A stretch of 64,000 bases of DNA. It comes from Prochlorococcus sp. AG-459-N19. GTDB lineage: Bacteria > Cyanobacteriota > Cyanobacteriia > PCC-6307 > Cyanobiaceae. Positions 20,535 through 29,720 of this stretch are shown piece after piece; within the stretch, counting starts at the first letter, position 1; every line of letters begins with the position of its first letter. The position numbers and the translations under genes are program-made. Under the pieces are notes generated by a model that was given only the letters and a program-made list of their open reading frames with translations, was not told the DNA's origin and did not search any database. The DNA lies in the NCBI GenBank assembly GCA_003209375.1, contig QCRF01000004.1:33628-97627 (forward strand), given 5' to 3'.

Positions 20535-21113
20535 TTAATCGATCACTATAGTCCAGCTTCCTAAATAACTTGAAAATGATTTCCCTTTAGGTTGCCCATA
20601 CGAATGAAATTGAAATAAACCTGATTTTCTTGGATTAAAAACTTTCAAGACAATTGCATAACTATCTTTATTAGAGGGAATTGGGCTGTAGGGGTAAATA
20701 TCTAATGAACGTAGGCCTGATTCATCAGTATTGATTTCGATATCAGCTGCAATTTCTTCTAAACATTTTGTTCTACTCTCAAAACCGCCTATTTTTACTT
20801 TGCAAAAACTAATTTTTTCGTTTTTCAAAGTGGAATTAAAGGTTTTGGGAATTGCTAATTTAATTTTTAAGAGATCTGTTCTTCTGTCAGATGGCCTCAA
20901 GAAAAAATAAATTGTATTTCTAAACTTCCTTTTATTTTCTTTTTGAAACCACTTTAATCGTCTATAATTAGAATCTTGATCCCATTGAAATTCTAAAGCT
21001 GCTTTAGCATTTTGGATATTATCAAAAAAAGGAGTTGCAACTAAAATTGTGGGAATAATAAAAAATCTTAAAATTTTAAGATTTAAAGTAATTTTCTTTG
21101 GAATTTTTAACAT
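20535..21113 (-). CDS. DUF2808 family secreted protein
   Basis: The 192-residue protein has an N-terminal signal peptide (hydrophobic ILRFFIIPTILVATPFF, then a likely cleavage after AKA near residue 38). The mature region beginning ALEFQWDQDSNYRRLKW is typical of the cyanobacterial DUF2808 family. It would be periplasmic or lumenal. Family function is unknown. It lies 30 bp upstream of rpmH on the same strand and could share its transcript. Confidence 0.8.
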   Translation of the reverse strand: MLKIPKKITLNLKILRFFIIPTILVATPFFDNIQNAKAALEFQWDQDSNYRRLKWFQKENKRKFRNTIYFFLRPSDRRTDLLKIKLAIPKTFNSTLKNEKISFCKVKIGGFESRTKCLEEIAADIEINTDESGLRSLDIYPYSPIPSNKDSYAIVLKVFNPRKSGLFQFHSYGQPKGKSFSSYLGSWTIVID

Positions 21114-21186
21114 TGAGAGATTAGGATTTTTTAATAATTGAGTTCGTGCTATAAAATTTTAAGCGGAAGAATTTATATCAGTAAGG

Positions 21187-21558
21187 TTAACATCTATCTG
21201 TCCTTAATTTTGCAGCGCCTCTCAAATAAGGATGCATTATTGGCTTATTGGGTGGCAATAAAACTTGGGCCATTATCCTTACACAAAAATCAACATCATT
21301 AGATACGTACATTTGTTGGCAGTCTAAAAAAGCTACTGAATCAAGTCCATTTAATTTCCTTGCAACTGAAGCGGGGAAACATGCATCTAAATCTTTTGTT
21401 GTGGTGAATATGATGGATAATATGTTCGTTTTAATCAAATTGTTGCGTGAAATCAATTCATTAATTAATTCCACTACGGAAACTTCTATTTCCTTAACAG
21501 AATTCCCAGATGCTGTTGTAGCTCCACGAATAAATGTAATTTTATGATCATCTTTCAT
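21187..21558 (-). CDS. aroH: chorismate mutase, AroH class
   Basis: This monofunctional enzyme converts chorismate to prephenate on the way to phenylalanine and tyrosine. At 123 residues it fits the trimeric AroH class, not the helical AroQ class. Visible hallmarks are the N-terminal FIRGATTA with the active-site Arg, FTTTKDLDACFPASVAR around residues 50-66, and the C-terminal HPYLRGAAKLRTD. It ends 17 bp downstream of the sppA start region on the same strand, so cotranscription with sppA is likely. Confidence 0.92.
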   Translation of the reverse strand: MKDDHKITFIRGATTASGNSVKEIEVSVVELINELISRNNLIKTNILSIIFTTTKDLDACFPASVARKLNGLDSVAFLDCQQMYVSNDVDFCVRIMAQVLLPPNKPIMHPYLRGAAKLRTDRC

Positions 21559-21576
21559 TTTTTTAGAAATATCGAG

Positions 21577-22386
21577 TTAAGGCTTATATAACCAAAGTAC
21601 TTTATTTGATGAGTCAAACTCAAAAAAGATATTGTTAATAATTTTCTCAATCATCCTACTTCCGGGAATTAGTCCAAGTATTTTTTTCTTTTTTTTCCCA
21701 AACGTTAAGGGCTGGATTTTAGGATCAATATTAACCATTTCTGCAGCTAGTTCCCTTGCAACAAATTCATCTCCAACTTCATCAACTAGTCCTAATTCTT
21801 TAGCTTGCGTACCAGTGAAAATTCTTCCATCGGCAAATTTCCTTACTTCTTCAACAGGTAAATTTCTTCCCTCAGCAACAGCTTCAGTAAATTGTTTATA
21901 GCTTTCATCAATAAGGCCTTGAAGCAATCTCCTTCCATCCTCACTTAAAGGTTTATCGGGTGAAAGTATATCTTTAAATACACCGCTTTTAACAGTTTCG
22001 AATTTAATACCAACTTTGTCTAATAATTCAGATAGATTATTTCCTCTTATAATCACACCAATTGAACCTGTAATTGTGCCTGGATTCGCAACTATTTTGT
22101 CAGATGCAACACCAATGTAAACACCTCCTGATGCTGAGATGTTCCCAAAACTAGCAATGACTTTACAACCTTTATCTTTTAGTCTTTTAATGGCAGAGTA
22201 TATTTCTTGGCTATCACCAACAGTACCGCCTGGCGAATCAATTCTCACGATTAAAGCAGGAAATTCTCTATCCTCAATTTGTTTAAGAGCTTTAAGGACA
22301 GAAACTCTTGTTGAACTTGTAATAGGCTCATCAATTACTATACGAGCCATTCTTTTTTTTGACTTTCGTCTAAAAGGCCAAATCAT
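21577..22386 (-). CDS. sppA: signal peptide peptidase SppA, short form
   Basis: SppA digests cleaved signal peptides in the membrane using a Ser/Lys dyad. The 269-residue protein has DSPGGTVGDSQEIY (oxyanion region), the catalytic Ser in GNISASGGVYIGVASDKI, and GTITGSIGVI with the following VKSGVFKDILSPDKPLS that supplies conserved basic residues. It corresponds to the single-domain short form, like Bacillus SppA, not the 618-residue E. coli protein. The usual N-terminal membrane anchor is barely evident: only a short basic start (MIWPFRRKSKKRMAR) precedes the first strand, so soluble or peripheral placement is possible. Confidence 0.9.
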   Translation of the reverse strand: MIWPFRRKSKKRMARIVIDEPITSSTRVSVLKALKQIEDREFPALIVRIDSPGGTVGDSQEIYSAIKRLKDKGCKVIASFGNISASGGVYIGVASDKIVANPGTITGSIGVIIRGNNLSELLDKVGIKFETVKSGVFKDILSPDKPLSEDGRRLLQGLIDESYKQFTEAVAEGRNLPVEEVRKFADGRIFTGTQAKELGLVDEVGDEFVARELAAEMVNIDPKIQPLTFGKKKKKILGLIPGSRMIEKIINNIFFEFDSSNKVLWLYKP

Positions 22387-22438
22387 TCTTTTAAGGTAAA
22401 TTCATAAAACTACTTTAAAAAGATTATCAGCAGACCTA

Positions 22439-23380
22439 ATGAATTCAATCCTAAATTGGTTTTTAATGATACTACCATTTGCACTTTGGGGTACATCAAT
22501 GGCGGCTATGACCCCCTTAGTATCTAGTGCTGGCCCAGAGTTTGTGGCGTCTTTAAGATTACTACCTGCAGGAATTCTTGTTCTAATAACAACATATTTG
22601 TTTAAGAGAGATTTAAAAATCTATAGATGCGATTTGAAGTGGTTTTTAATATTTACCATTGTCGATGCCACTTTCTTTCAATTTTTTCTAACTTATGGTA
22701 TTGAAAAAACTGGAGCAGGTCTAGGTTCTGTCTTAATTGATTCTCAACCGCTTTTGGTAGCTATCTTAGCGAGGGCAATTTTTGGAAATCTAATTAATCC
22801 AATTGGATGGTTAGGACTACTTTTTGGTTTGGGTGGAATAGTATTTTTGGGAGTCCCACAAGAATTTTTAGGAAATTTGTGGTTGATGTCTGATGTTTCT
22901 ATTAATAGTGTCGTTTTTAACTTTGGAGAGCTTTGGATGCTTGCAGCTTCTCTAGCAATGGCATTAGGGACAATTTTAATAAGATTTACTTGTACTAAAA
23001 GTGATCCAGTTGCAGTTACAGGTTGGCACATGGTTTTAGGGAGTTTGCCCTTAATTATTAAGCACTGCTTACAATCAAATTTCAAAATAATTCCAGATTG
23101 GTCACTATTTGATTGGGGACTTATGTCATTTTCAAGTATTTTTGGAGGAGCAGTGGCGTATGGATTGTTTTTCTACTTTGCTAATAATAAAGAAATAACT
23201 GGATTTAGTACTCTTGCATTTTTAACTCCAGTATTTGCTCTTCTCAGTGGAGGTGTTTGGTTAAATGAAAGACTCACAATTGTGCAGTGGGTAGGAGTTG
23301 TGTTTGTTCTTATCTCGGTATTTTTTGTTAGCCAGAGGAAGAGTTTATGGGAAAATAAAATTTCTGATACTACTATTTAA
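22439..23380 (+). CDS. EamA/DMT-family transporter
   Basis: This 313-residue inner-membrane protein has about ten hydrophobic helices arranged as two EamA repeats. The first begins MILPFALWGTSMAAMTPLV and the second FGELWMLAASLAMALGTILIRF. The repeat ends FLTPVFALLSGGVWLNERLT, with the family's conserved Pro and Glu. Such proteins usually export metabolites or exchange nucleotide-linked compounds. The substrate cannot be predicted. A glycosyltransferase gene starts 28 bp downstream. Confidence 0.88.
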   Translation: MNSILNWFLMILPFALWGTSMAAMTPLVSSAGPEFVASLRLLPAGILVLITTYLFKRDLKIYRCDLKWFLIFTIVDATFFQFFLTYGIEKTGAGLGSVLIDSQPLLVAILARAIFGNLINPIGWLGLLFGLGGIVFLGVPQEFLGNLWLMSDVSINSVVFNFGELWMLAASLAMALGTILIRFTCTKSDPVAVTGWHMVLGSLPLIIKHCLQSNFKIIPDWSLFDWGLMSFSSIFGGAVAYGLFFYFANNKEITGFSTLAFLTPVFALLSGGVWLNERLTIVQWVGVVFVLISVFFVSQRKSLWENKISDTTI

Positions 23381-23408
23381 TAAGTGTCTTTTTGTAAAAA
23401 GTCTAATA

Positions 23409-24485
23409 ATGCGAATAGTTTTGATTAGTACTCCAATAGGGTTCTTAGGAAGCGGCAAAGGTGGTGGAGTTGAATTAACTTTAAATTCTTTAGTTTCAGG
23501 TTTAATTTCTTTAGATCATTCCGTTGAGGTTATAGCTCCAAAAAATTCAAAGTTACATGAAAGTGATTTAAAAGCAAAATTACATTTTGTGGAAGGTGAA
23601 GATCAAATTAGTTGGCAGCATCAAGATTACAATGCTCCTGTTAGTATCCCAGACAATTCCCTTTTAGCAGGAATGCTGGAAAAGGCATTGGAAATGGCAA
23701 AAAATGCAGATGTGTTGTTGAACATGTCCTATGATTGGCTACCAATTTGGATGACTCTAAATATTGAGATTCCAATTGCACATATAATTAGTATGGGTTC
23801 TGAAAGCTCGGTTATAAGTAATTTAATTTCAAAGGTATATACTAAATATCCAAATAATTTTGCTTTTCATACAAAAATACAAGCTAATGATTATCCATTC
23901 ATAAAAAAACCAACAATTATTGGTAATGGATTTAATTTAGATAATTATACTTTTCAAGATTCATTTAATGGATCCTTAGCATGGGTTGGGAGAGTGGCAC
24001 CGGAGAAAGGTTTAGAGGATGCTGTTTATGTTGCAAATGAACTAGGCGAAAAACTAAAAGTTTGGGGAGTTACAGAAGATGAGACCTATGCCTCAAGAAT
24101 AGAACAATCTTTTCCTCAAGGAACGATAGATTGGAAGGGTTTTTTATCAACCAATGAATTACAAAAAGAACTCGGTAAATGCAGGGTTTTGCTAAATACT
24201 CCGAAATGGAACGAGGCATATGGGAATGTAATAGTTGAAGCTTTAGCCTGTGGAGTGCCAGTCATAGCATATAAAAGGGGAGGACCTAGTGAAATTATTC
24301 AGCATGGGCAAACAGGATATCTGGTTGATCCTGATGATAAAAAAAATCTGCTTTCCTATGTGGAAATTATTGAAAAAATAAAGCGCAAGAATTGTAGAGA
24401 ATGGGTAGAAAAAAATGCTTCCACAGATATATTTGCTAGCAAGGTTGTGAATTGGCTTAATAAGGTAATAAACGAATATAAGTAA
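23409..24485 (+). CDS. glycosyltransferase, GT4 family
   Basis: The protein is 358 residues if it begins at ATG 23409 (MRIVLISTPIGFLGSGKGGG). The longer track ORF from 23298 runs into the EamA gene and adds no conserved residues. The Gly-rich loop after strand 1 is the acceptor-domain start of GT4 enzymes; the donor domain has WVGRVAPEKGLEDAV and NEAYGNVIVEALACGVPVIAYKRGGPSEI, the E-x7-E region of the family. It probably glycosylates a lipid or polysaccharide. It follows the EamA gene and is followed after 15 bp by an ArnT-like membrane glycosyltransferase, so the three form an envelope-modification unit. Confidence 0.9.
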   Translation: MRIVLISTPIGFLGSGKGGGVELTLNSLVSGLISLDHSVEVIAPKNSKLHESDLKAKLHFVEGEDQISWQHQDYNAPVSIPDNSLLAGMLEKALEMAKNADVLLNMSYDWLPIWMTLNIEIPIAHIISMGSESSVISNLISKVYTKYPNNFAFHTKIQANDYPFIKKPTIIGNGFNLDNYTFQDSFNGSLAWVGRVAPEKGLEDAVYVANELGEKLKVWGVTEDETYASRIEQSFPQGTIDWKGFLSTNELQKELGKCRVLLNTPKWNEAYGNVIVEALACGVPVIAYKRGGPSEIIQHGQTGYLVDPDDKKNLLSYVEIIEKIKRKNCREWVEKNASTDIFASKVVNWLNKVINEYK

Positions 24486-24500
24486 AATAAATTCATTTAA

Positions 24501-26306
24501 ATGATTCCTATTAACGCAAAAAAAAGGCTCATAACCCTATTGATAATTTTAATTTCCGGGATCATCATATTTATTTTAGGTTTAGGTACTACAGGACTGG
24601 TGGATGAAACGCCCCCTTTATTTGCTGGTGCGGCAAGGGCAATGAGTGAATCTGGCGACTGGATAACTCCAAAAGTCAATGGAATGTTTCGCTTTGATAA
24701 GCCTCCATTAATTTATTGGCTAATGGGTTTTTTTTACTCATTACCGAAAAACGAGATTTGGGATAGTTTAGGGACACTCTCAGCAAGACTCCCTTCTGCT
24801 TTGGGATCATTATTTTTAATGTTGATGATTGGAGATACTTTGTTTTGTTGGCCACAGAAGGGTGATAGGCAACTACTCACTCCTATAGTTTCATCATTAG
24901 GCTTTGCCTTATCTCCACTAATAATTATCTGGAGTAGAACTGCAGTCAGTGATGCCCTTTTAACTGGAACTTTAGGGATTAGCCTACTTTTGTTTTGGAG
25001 ACGAATGGCAAGTGAAAATAATGACCTATGTATTTCTGCGTGGGTATTTTTAGGTTTTGCAATTTTAACTAAAGGACCTGTTGCATTTGTTTTGGCATTA
25101 TTGACTGTTACATCTTTTTTGTTTAGTCAGAAGAATTGGAAAAAGTTGCTTCGTAAGATAAATCCTAAGAAAGGTTTTTTAATAACAATATTAATAAGTG
25201 TTCCGTGGTACATATTAGAACTTATAAAAGAGGGCAAGCCTTTTTGGGACAATTTTTTTGGTTACCATAACTTTCAAAGATATACCTCAGTTGTCAACAA
25301 TCATGCAGAACCATTCTGGTTTTTTCTTTTCATTATGATATTGGCTTCATTACCATTCACACCTTTTTTGTATCATGGGATATTCAAAGCCTTTATGGAT
25401 TTATTGAAAAGTTCAAAAGAAAATTGCAATACTAACGACAGCCTTTTTACATATTCTTTATGTTGGTTAACATCAGTTTTAATTTTCTTTAGTCTGTCTG
25501 CTACGAAACTTCCAAGCTATTGGCTGCCAGCAATTCCAGCAGCGGCAATCTTAATTAGTAATAGCTTTATAAACTTAACAAATTCAAAGAAAAGTAATCT
25601 ATATTTATGGCTTTTTAATTTTTTAATTTTGTTTGGCGTCTCAATGGCATTCTTTTTTTCAAATAATTGGTTAAATTTAATTAATGATCCTGAAATGCCT
25701 AATCTTGCATCTGAATTAATAAGCTCTGGGGTAATTTTTAAAGCAAAATTGTTCTTCTCTTCATTTACACTTCTTGCAATAATTTTATTTTATCTAAACT
25801 CTAAAAGTATCCTTTTTTACCTTCAAGTTTTTCTGTTAATTGGGCAATCTTTCTTGATGTCACCAATTAGAAAATTAGCGGATACCTCAAGACAATTACC
25901 TTTAAGGAATATCTCAGAATTAATTTTAGATGTTCGTGAGGGTAGGGAAACTTTAGCAATGATTGGGATTAGAAAGCCTTCATTACATTATTATTCTAGG
26001 CAAATAGTTTTTTATGAACCAAATACAGAAGAGGGATTAATTAATTTGTCAGACAGGTTAACTAATGACAGGAGAGAAAATTATTATGATCAACCCGATT
26101 ATGAATACAAATCTCTATTGGTTGTGATAGACGAATTCTCTTCCCGCCAAAAGCAATGGTCAAAAATTAATCGTCAAAAATTGGGTAAATTTGGAATTTA
26201 TAATTTATGGCGAATTCAAAAAAGTGATTTAAATAAGTATTCGAAATTTTTATTGAATAGTGGTTTTAAATCTAGCTGGAAAAATAGAAAAGTTGAAAAT
26301 TTTTAA
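24501..26306 (+). CDS. ArnT/PMT-like membrane glycosyltransferase (GT39/GT83)
   Basis: The 601-residue polytopic protein resembles glycosyltransferases that use polyprenyl-phosphate sugars on the outer face of the inner membrane. The first periplasmic loop has the acidic pair in GLVDETPPLFAGAARAMSE, then MFRFDKPPLIYWLMG, a classic ArnT/PMT motif. About eleven hydrophobic segments follow, and a soluble C-terminal domain of about 130 residues. Targets could be lipid A, protein or a polysaccharide. It overlaps the convergent small gene at its 3' end by 4 bp. Confidence 0.87.
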   Translation: MIPINAKKRLITLLIILISGIIIFILGLGTTGLVDETPPLFAGAARAMSESGDWITPKVNGMFRFDKPPLIYWLMGFFYSLPKNEIWDSLGTLSARLPSALGSLFLMLMIGDTLFCWPQKGDRQLLTPIVSSLGFALSPLIIIWSRTAVSDALLTGTLGISLLLFWRRMASENNDLCISAWVFLGFAILTKGPVAFVLALLTVTSFLFSQKNWKKLLRKINPKKGFLITILISVPWYILELIKEGKPFWDNFFGYHNFQRYTSVVNNHAEPFWFFLFIMILASLPFTPFLYHGIFKAFMDLLKSSKENCNTNDSLFTYSLCWLTSVLIFFSLSATKLPSYWLPAIPAAAILISNSFINLTNSKKSNLYLWLFNFLILFGVSMAFFFSNNWLNLINDPEMPNLASELISSGVIFKAKLFFSSFTLLAIILFYLNSKSILFYLQVFLLIGQSFLMSPIRKLADTSRQLPLRNISELILDVREGRETLAMIGIRKPSLHYYSRQIVFYEPNTEEGLINLSDRLTNDRRENYYDQPDYEYKSLLVVIDEFSSRQKQWSKINRQKLGKFGIYNLWRIQKSDLNKYSKFLLNSGFKSSWKNRKVENF

Positions 26307-26554
26307 CAAAGCCTTCTCTTGAGAAGAGCCTTTTTTAGATCATCAAGGCTGCACTTGCTTGGGATATCGATATTATTCAAATCTTCCATTAATGCTAGAT
26401 CGATGACAGAATCTTCGGCTAAAAAACTAAAAACTTCATTAATGCTTATTCCCATATCTTGAGCCATCTCTGAGATAAGCCTTAGAGTCTCCCTCCTCAC
26501 AGAAATCCTGAGATTTAAGGGGATAAATTCATTTTCAGGGTTTGCTGACTTCAT
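26303..26554 (-). CDS. small conserved protein, possible ribbon-helix-helix fold
   Basis: This 83-residue hydrophilic protein has FIPLNLRISVRRETLRLISEMAQDMGISINEVFSFLAEDSV. A short strand is followed by two helices with G-I-S-x-N-E in the turn, the pattern of CopG/MetJ ribbon-helix-helix DNA-binding proteins. The remaining 30 residues are acidic then basic. It is monocistronic and overlaps the convergent ArnT-like gene by 4 bp. No toxin partner is adjacent. Regulator function is inferred from fold only. Confidence 0.55.
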   Translation of the reverse strand: MKSANPENEFIPLNLRISVRRETLRLISEMAQDMGISINEVFSFLAEDSVIDLALMEDLNNIDIPSKCSLDDLKKALLKRRLC

Positions 26555-26635
26555 AACCTAAATCTTAAGACATTATTTAGTTATCAGGATATAAACTTTA
26601 CAATATTCATTAATCATGCTCAAAGGAAGCTCCCC

Positions 26636-27505
26636 TTAAGTTGCTTCCATAAATAAATTCATAAATATTTTTAATAGGGGAATTGTAATTATTGAAATTA
26701 AAGTTGTAGTAAAAAGGATTTTTGAAGCGATTTGTTGTTTTACACCATAAGCCTCTGCCATTAATATCGTGGATATTGCTGTTGGGGTCCCTGCCTGAAG
26801 AATTATTGCTGATGTTTGATAGAAATTAAAATCTAAATATTTGCACACTAAAAAAATAATAAAAGGAAGAATAAATAATTTTAATAAAATTGAAAATTTA
26901 ATTTCTTCATTTAGATCTAAAATCTTTCCCTTTTGATTTGTTATTATTCCAAGTCTTGTTCCCACAATTATTATTGCCAATGCAATAACTACTCTTGCAG
27001 GAATCCAAAGGTAGTTGCCTAGAATTTCATCTATTTGGAAATAATATGCAAAAAGTACACCAATAATTCCTCTTGATGCAGGACTATTTATTAATGCATT
27101 TAATAATCCATTTATATTTAGGATGTTCTTATTTTTGGATTTTTCTTGAAGAAAAAAAGGTCCAAATATCCAAGCGAAAAGTGTTGTTCCCAAATCAAAT
27201 CCTATAGTGAAATTAATAGTTGTTGAAGGTAGAAGAGCCATCGCAATGGGTATTCCAAGAAATGATGTATTGCCTATTAGGCCTGCCAGCTGCAATGTGT
27301 AATTTGGAAGCCTTTTTTTAAATATTGGGATTAAATTTATTAAAACTATTAAAAATCCAATTAGGGAGAATGCTAAAAATGCACTTTTAATTAGGTTTAT
27401 GTCAATACCTTCCTTTAATAGGAGACCCATTACACTTAATGGAATGCCAAATCTTATTAGAGGTATCGCAATATATTTTGAAATCTTTGGATTCTTTTTC
27501 CCCAT
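26636..27505 (-). CDS. auxin efflux carrier (AEC) family transporter
   Basis: This is a 289-residue membrane protein with about eight to ten hydrophobic segments. LAGLIGNTSFLGIPIAMALLP and the C-terminal AIILQAGTPTAISTILMAEAYGVKQQIASKIL match the AEC/PIN-like fold, where crossover helices with conserved Pro and Asn/Thr line the transport path. Bacterial members move small organic acids such as malate. The substrate here is unknown. Gene spacing suggests an independent transcript. Confidence 0.82.
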   Translation of the reverse strand: MGKKNPKISKYIAIPLIRFGIPLSVMGLLLKEGIDINLIKSAFLAFSLIGFLIVLINLIPIFKKRLPNYTLQLAGLIGNTSFLGIPIAMALLPSTTINFTIGFDLGTTLFAWIFGPFFLQEKSKNKNILNINGLLNALINSPASRGIIGVLFAYYFQIDEILGNYLWIPARVVIALAIIIVGTRLGIITNQKGKILDLNEEIKFSILLKLFILPFIIFLVCKYLDFNFYQTSAIILQAGTPTAISTILMAEAYGVKQQIASKILFTTTLISIITIPLLKIFMNLFMEAT

Positions 27506-27631
27506 AAAAAAACCAAAGATTAAGAAAGGGATAATATTTATGAAGAGAGAGTAGATGCTATTAATTAAATATTTGTTAAAGCAATATTAACTTGCCGAGG
27601 TGCAGTAAAAATTTTTTTTATTATTGAGAAT

Positions 27632-27886
27632 TTAAATTATTTTCCAGATTGCTTTGTCAGGAATTAGAGGAGATTTATATAAATTTTCTGGTTCTGTAGT
27701 CATAACTCTCCATGTAGGAACCCTACAAGTTATGTAAGCAGGGCTTTCTATTAGAACTCCTGGTTTCTCATCAAATGTACAAGTAAAACCTTCTTTCCAA
27801 TACCCACCATTATTAAGGCTACCTTTAAACCAAACCCAGCATTTTGAAGTTTTCAAGATCAGAAAATTTTTGTTTATCTTAATCAA
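27632..27886 (-). CDS. conserved hypothetical small protein
   Basis: This 84-residue protein is Trp/Cys-rich: TSKCWVWFKGSLNNGGYWKEGFTCTF and AYITCRVPTWRV. Three cysteines and six tryptophans in a short protein suggest a compact ligand- or metal-binding fold, but no family motif is recognised. There is no clear signal peptide. The ATG at 27886 follows a long AT-rich gap. It lies about 50 bp downstream of the SemiSWEET gene on the same strand. Confidence 0.55.
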   Translation of the reverse strand: MIKINKNFLILKTSKCWVWFKGSLNNGGYWKEGFTCTFDEKPGVLIESPAYITCRVPTWRVMTTEPENLYKSPLIPDKAIWKII

Positions 27887-27934
27887 TATTTAAGTAATAA
27901 ATCTAAAGTTTATTACTTTTAAAAATTATTTTAA

Positions 27935-28198
27935 TCACTTTATGTTTTTTGAAAAATATATTTTAAAAATTAATATCAACAGATTTAAGGTAAGGGTAAT
28001 TAAATTTGCTATCAATATTGGCGTAGATGAAATTTTATAACCGTAAATAATCCAAGACAATACACCTATGATGAACATTATTAGTGTTGTTAAAGAAACA
28101 TCATCTGCCTTTTTTGTGTTTAAAGTTTTTATCAATTGAGGAAGAAATGCCGCTGTTGTTAAAATCGCTGCAAAATATCCAAATATATCTTCATTCAT
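27935..28198 (-). CDS. SemiSWEET sugar transporter (PQ-loop, MtN3 family)
   Basis: The 87-residue protein has three transmembrane helices and one PQ-loop motif, LTTAAFLPQLIKTLNTKKADDVSL, the single triple-helix bundle of bacterial SemiSWEETs. These dimerise to form a sugar facilitator. The substrate is unknown. It starts 16 bp downstream of the peroxiredoxin-like gene, so the two are probably cotranscribed. Confidence 0.85.
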   Translation of the reverse strand: MNEDIFGYFAAILTTAAFLPQLIKTLNTKKADDVSLTTLIMFIIGVLSWIIYGYKISSTPILIANLITLTLNLLILIFKIYFSKNIK

Positions 28199-28214
28199 AA
28201 AAATATTTTAAAAA

Positions 28215-28949
28215 TTATTCTTTAATAAAATCATTCAAAAATCCCAAGGGATCCCTCATGTTTGATGAATATCCAAGCACATCATTTGAAAAAAATTTAT
28301 AAATAATTTGATCTTTATTGTTCATTAGAAAAGAAGCCCCTCTTTGAGGAAGGTATTCTTCATTAAGAATATAATCACTCCAATTTTGAATAATTTCATT
28401 CATATTATTTAATCTAAATGTTGCTAATTCAAATGGTCTCAAATAGCCATCCCCGAAAACCTGTCTGAATGAATTACCTGAAAATTTTAGGAATTTTAAA
28501 ACTTCAATTTTGTCAAATTCTGAGTAGATTTGCTTAGCTTGAGGGTCTCCTAAATAACCCCTAATAACTTCTTTGATTGTTTTAAAAGAATTTATTCCAG
28601 ATAGCATCAAAAACATATTTATCCAACCTCCTAAACCAATATCTAATCCTTTTGAAACTTCAAGATTTTTATGAATTTGGTTATTAGAAACGACTATTAA
28701 ATTTTCTTCACGAAAGCCAGTAAAGTTACAGAATTTTTCTTTTCCATTTTGGTTTCCAATAGCAATTGCAAAAATATCTAAATTTCTATCTTGATTATTA
28801 TCGATAAAATTTTTTAAATTTATTGCATATTCAAAGCTATCAAAATCTCCTAATAAACCAAATAAAATAATTAATTTAAATTTTTTTTCTCCTTTTAAAT
28901 TATATTTTTCAATAATATTTTCGATATTATTTTTAAATTTGTAAGTCAC
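28215..28949 (-). CDS. peroxiredoxin-like (AhpC/TSA family) protein
   Basis: The 244-residue protein resembles cyanobacterial AhpC/TSA-annotated proteins. It has an N-terminal strand FKLIILFGLLGDFDSFEYA, a segment NGKEKFCNFTGFREENLIVV, and a C-terminal thioredoxin-fold strand ending RGASFLMNNKDQIIYKFF. A canonical peroxiredoxin P-x3-T-x2-C motif is missing and I see only one Cys (near residue 73). Redox catalysis is therefore doubtful. The gene is divergent from flavodoxin across 140 bp. Confidence 0.5.
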   Translation of the reverse strand: MTYKFKNNIENIIEKYNLKGEKKFKLIILFGLLGDFDSFEYAINLKNFIDNNQDRNLDIFAIAIGNQNGKEKFCNFTGFREENLIVVSNNQIHKNLEVSKGLDIGLGGWINMFLMLSGINSFKTIKEVIRGYLGDPQAKQIYSEFDKIEVLKFLKFSGNSFRQVFGDGYLRPFELATFRLNNMNEIIQNWSDYILNEEYLPQRGASFLMNNKDQIIYKFFSNDVLGYSSNMRDPLGFLNDFIKE

Positions 28950-29089
28950 GATGTTTTAAATGTTTTATAAAATATTCTCAAAAAATTTTTCTTACTTAAA
29001 TTAGTATAAAATTTTACACGAAAAAGTTTTTAAAGAAATTAATTTAATGTTTTTAGATTTTATTATTTTAATGTAAACATTTTGAAGTT

Positions 29090-29614
29090 ATGACTGTAGG
29101 AATTTATTACGCAACTACAACTGGAAAAACTGAAGACGTAGCTGATCGTCTTCACAACTTTATTTCTTCAGCGGAAGCACCTAAAGATGTATCTGATGTG
29201 GATGATCTTTCAGAATTTGAAAATCTTGATGGAATTATCTGCGGGATACCTACTTGGAATACTGGCGCCGATGAAGAAAGATCGGGAACTGCATGGGATT
29301 CAATCTTAGAGGATATTGGCGAACTAAGTTTATCAGGAAAAAAAGTTGCAATTTTTGGTTTAGGAGATTCTTCTACATATACAGAAAACTATTGTGATGC
29401 AATGGAAGAACTTCATAGCTATTTCACAAAAGCAGGCGCCGAAATGGTCGGTTATGTAGATAAATCTTCTTATACATTTGATGAGTCTAAAAGTGTTATG
29501 GGAGAAAGCTTTTGTGGATTACCTCTTGATGAGGATAGTGAATCAGATTTGACCGATTCACGTCTTGAAACATGGGCTGCTCAACTTAAGGGTGAAATCC
29601 CTTCATTGGCGTAA
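29090..29614 (+). CDS. isiB: flavodoxin
   Basis: Flavodoxin is the FMN electron carrier that replaces ferredoxin when iron is short. The 174-residue long-chain protein has the phosphate-binding loop ATTTGKT (8-14), the isoalloxazine-contacting loop IPTWNTGADEERSGTAWD, and FGLGDSSTYTENYCDAMEELHSYF, all diagnostic. It acts in the cytosol at the stromal side of photosystem I. It lies 143 bp upstream of an IsiA-like Pcb gene on the same strand, a mirror of the isiA-isiB pairing in other cyanobacteria. Iron-dependent induction is expected from the family; I found no certain Fur box. Confidence 0.95.
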   Translation: MTVGIYYATTTGKTEDVADRLHNFISSAEAPKDVSDVDDLSEFENLDGIICGIPTWNTGADEERSGTAWDSILEDIGELSLSGKKVAIFGLGDSSTYTENYCDAMEELHSYFTKAGAEMVGYVDKSSYTFDESKSVMGESFCGLPLDEDSESDLTDSRLETWAAQLKGEIPSLA

Positions 29615-29690
29615 GCTTTCTCAGATATTACTTCCCTAATTTGTAACATTTGTTCTTTCACAATATGTTTTTTTTACAAAAGTAATTAAA

Positions 29691-29720
29691 TCTGTAAAGA
29701 ACGTGTAAAAACTTTACAGA
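29691..29720 (+). promoter_or_regulatory. 9-bp perfect inverted repeat upstream of the Pcb gene
   Basis: TCTGTAAAG (29691-29699) and CTTTACAGA (29712-29720) are exact reverse complements across a 12-base centre, about 37 bp before the GTG of pcb. It could be an operator or a 5'-UTR hairpin. No T-run follows, so it is not a terminator for isiB. Confidence 0.5.

Noticed and set aside
23298-23408. 37-residue N-terminal extension of the GT4 gene
   Set aside because: It overlaps the EamA gene and lacks conserved sequence; ATG 23409 begins directly at the first Rossmann strand.
26303-26554. Toxin-antitoxin system
   Set aside because: The ribbon-helix-helix-like protein has no adjacent small toxin-like gene.
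28950-29089. Fur box before flavodoxin
   Set aside because: The region is A/T-rich and gives weak partial matches only; no convincing 19-bp palindrome is visible.
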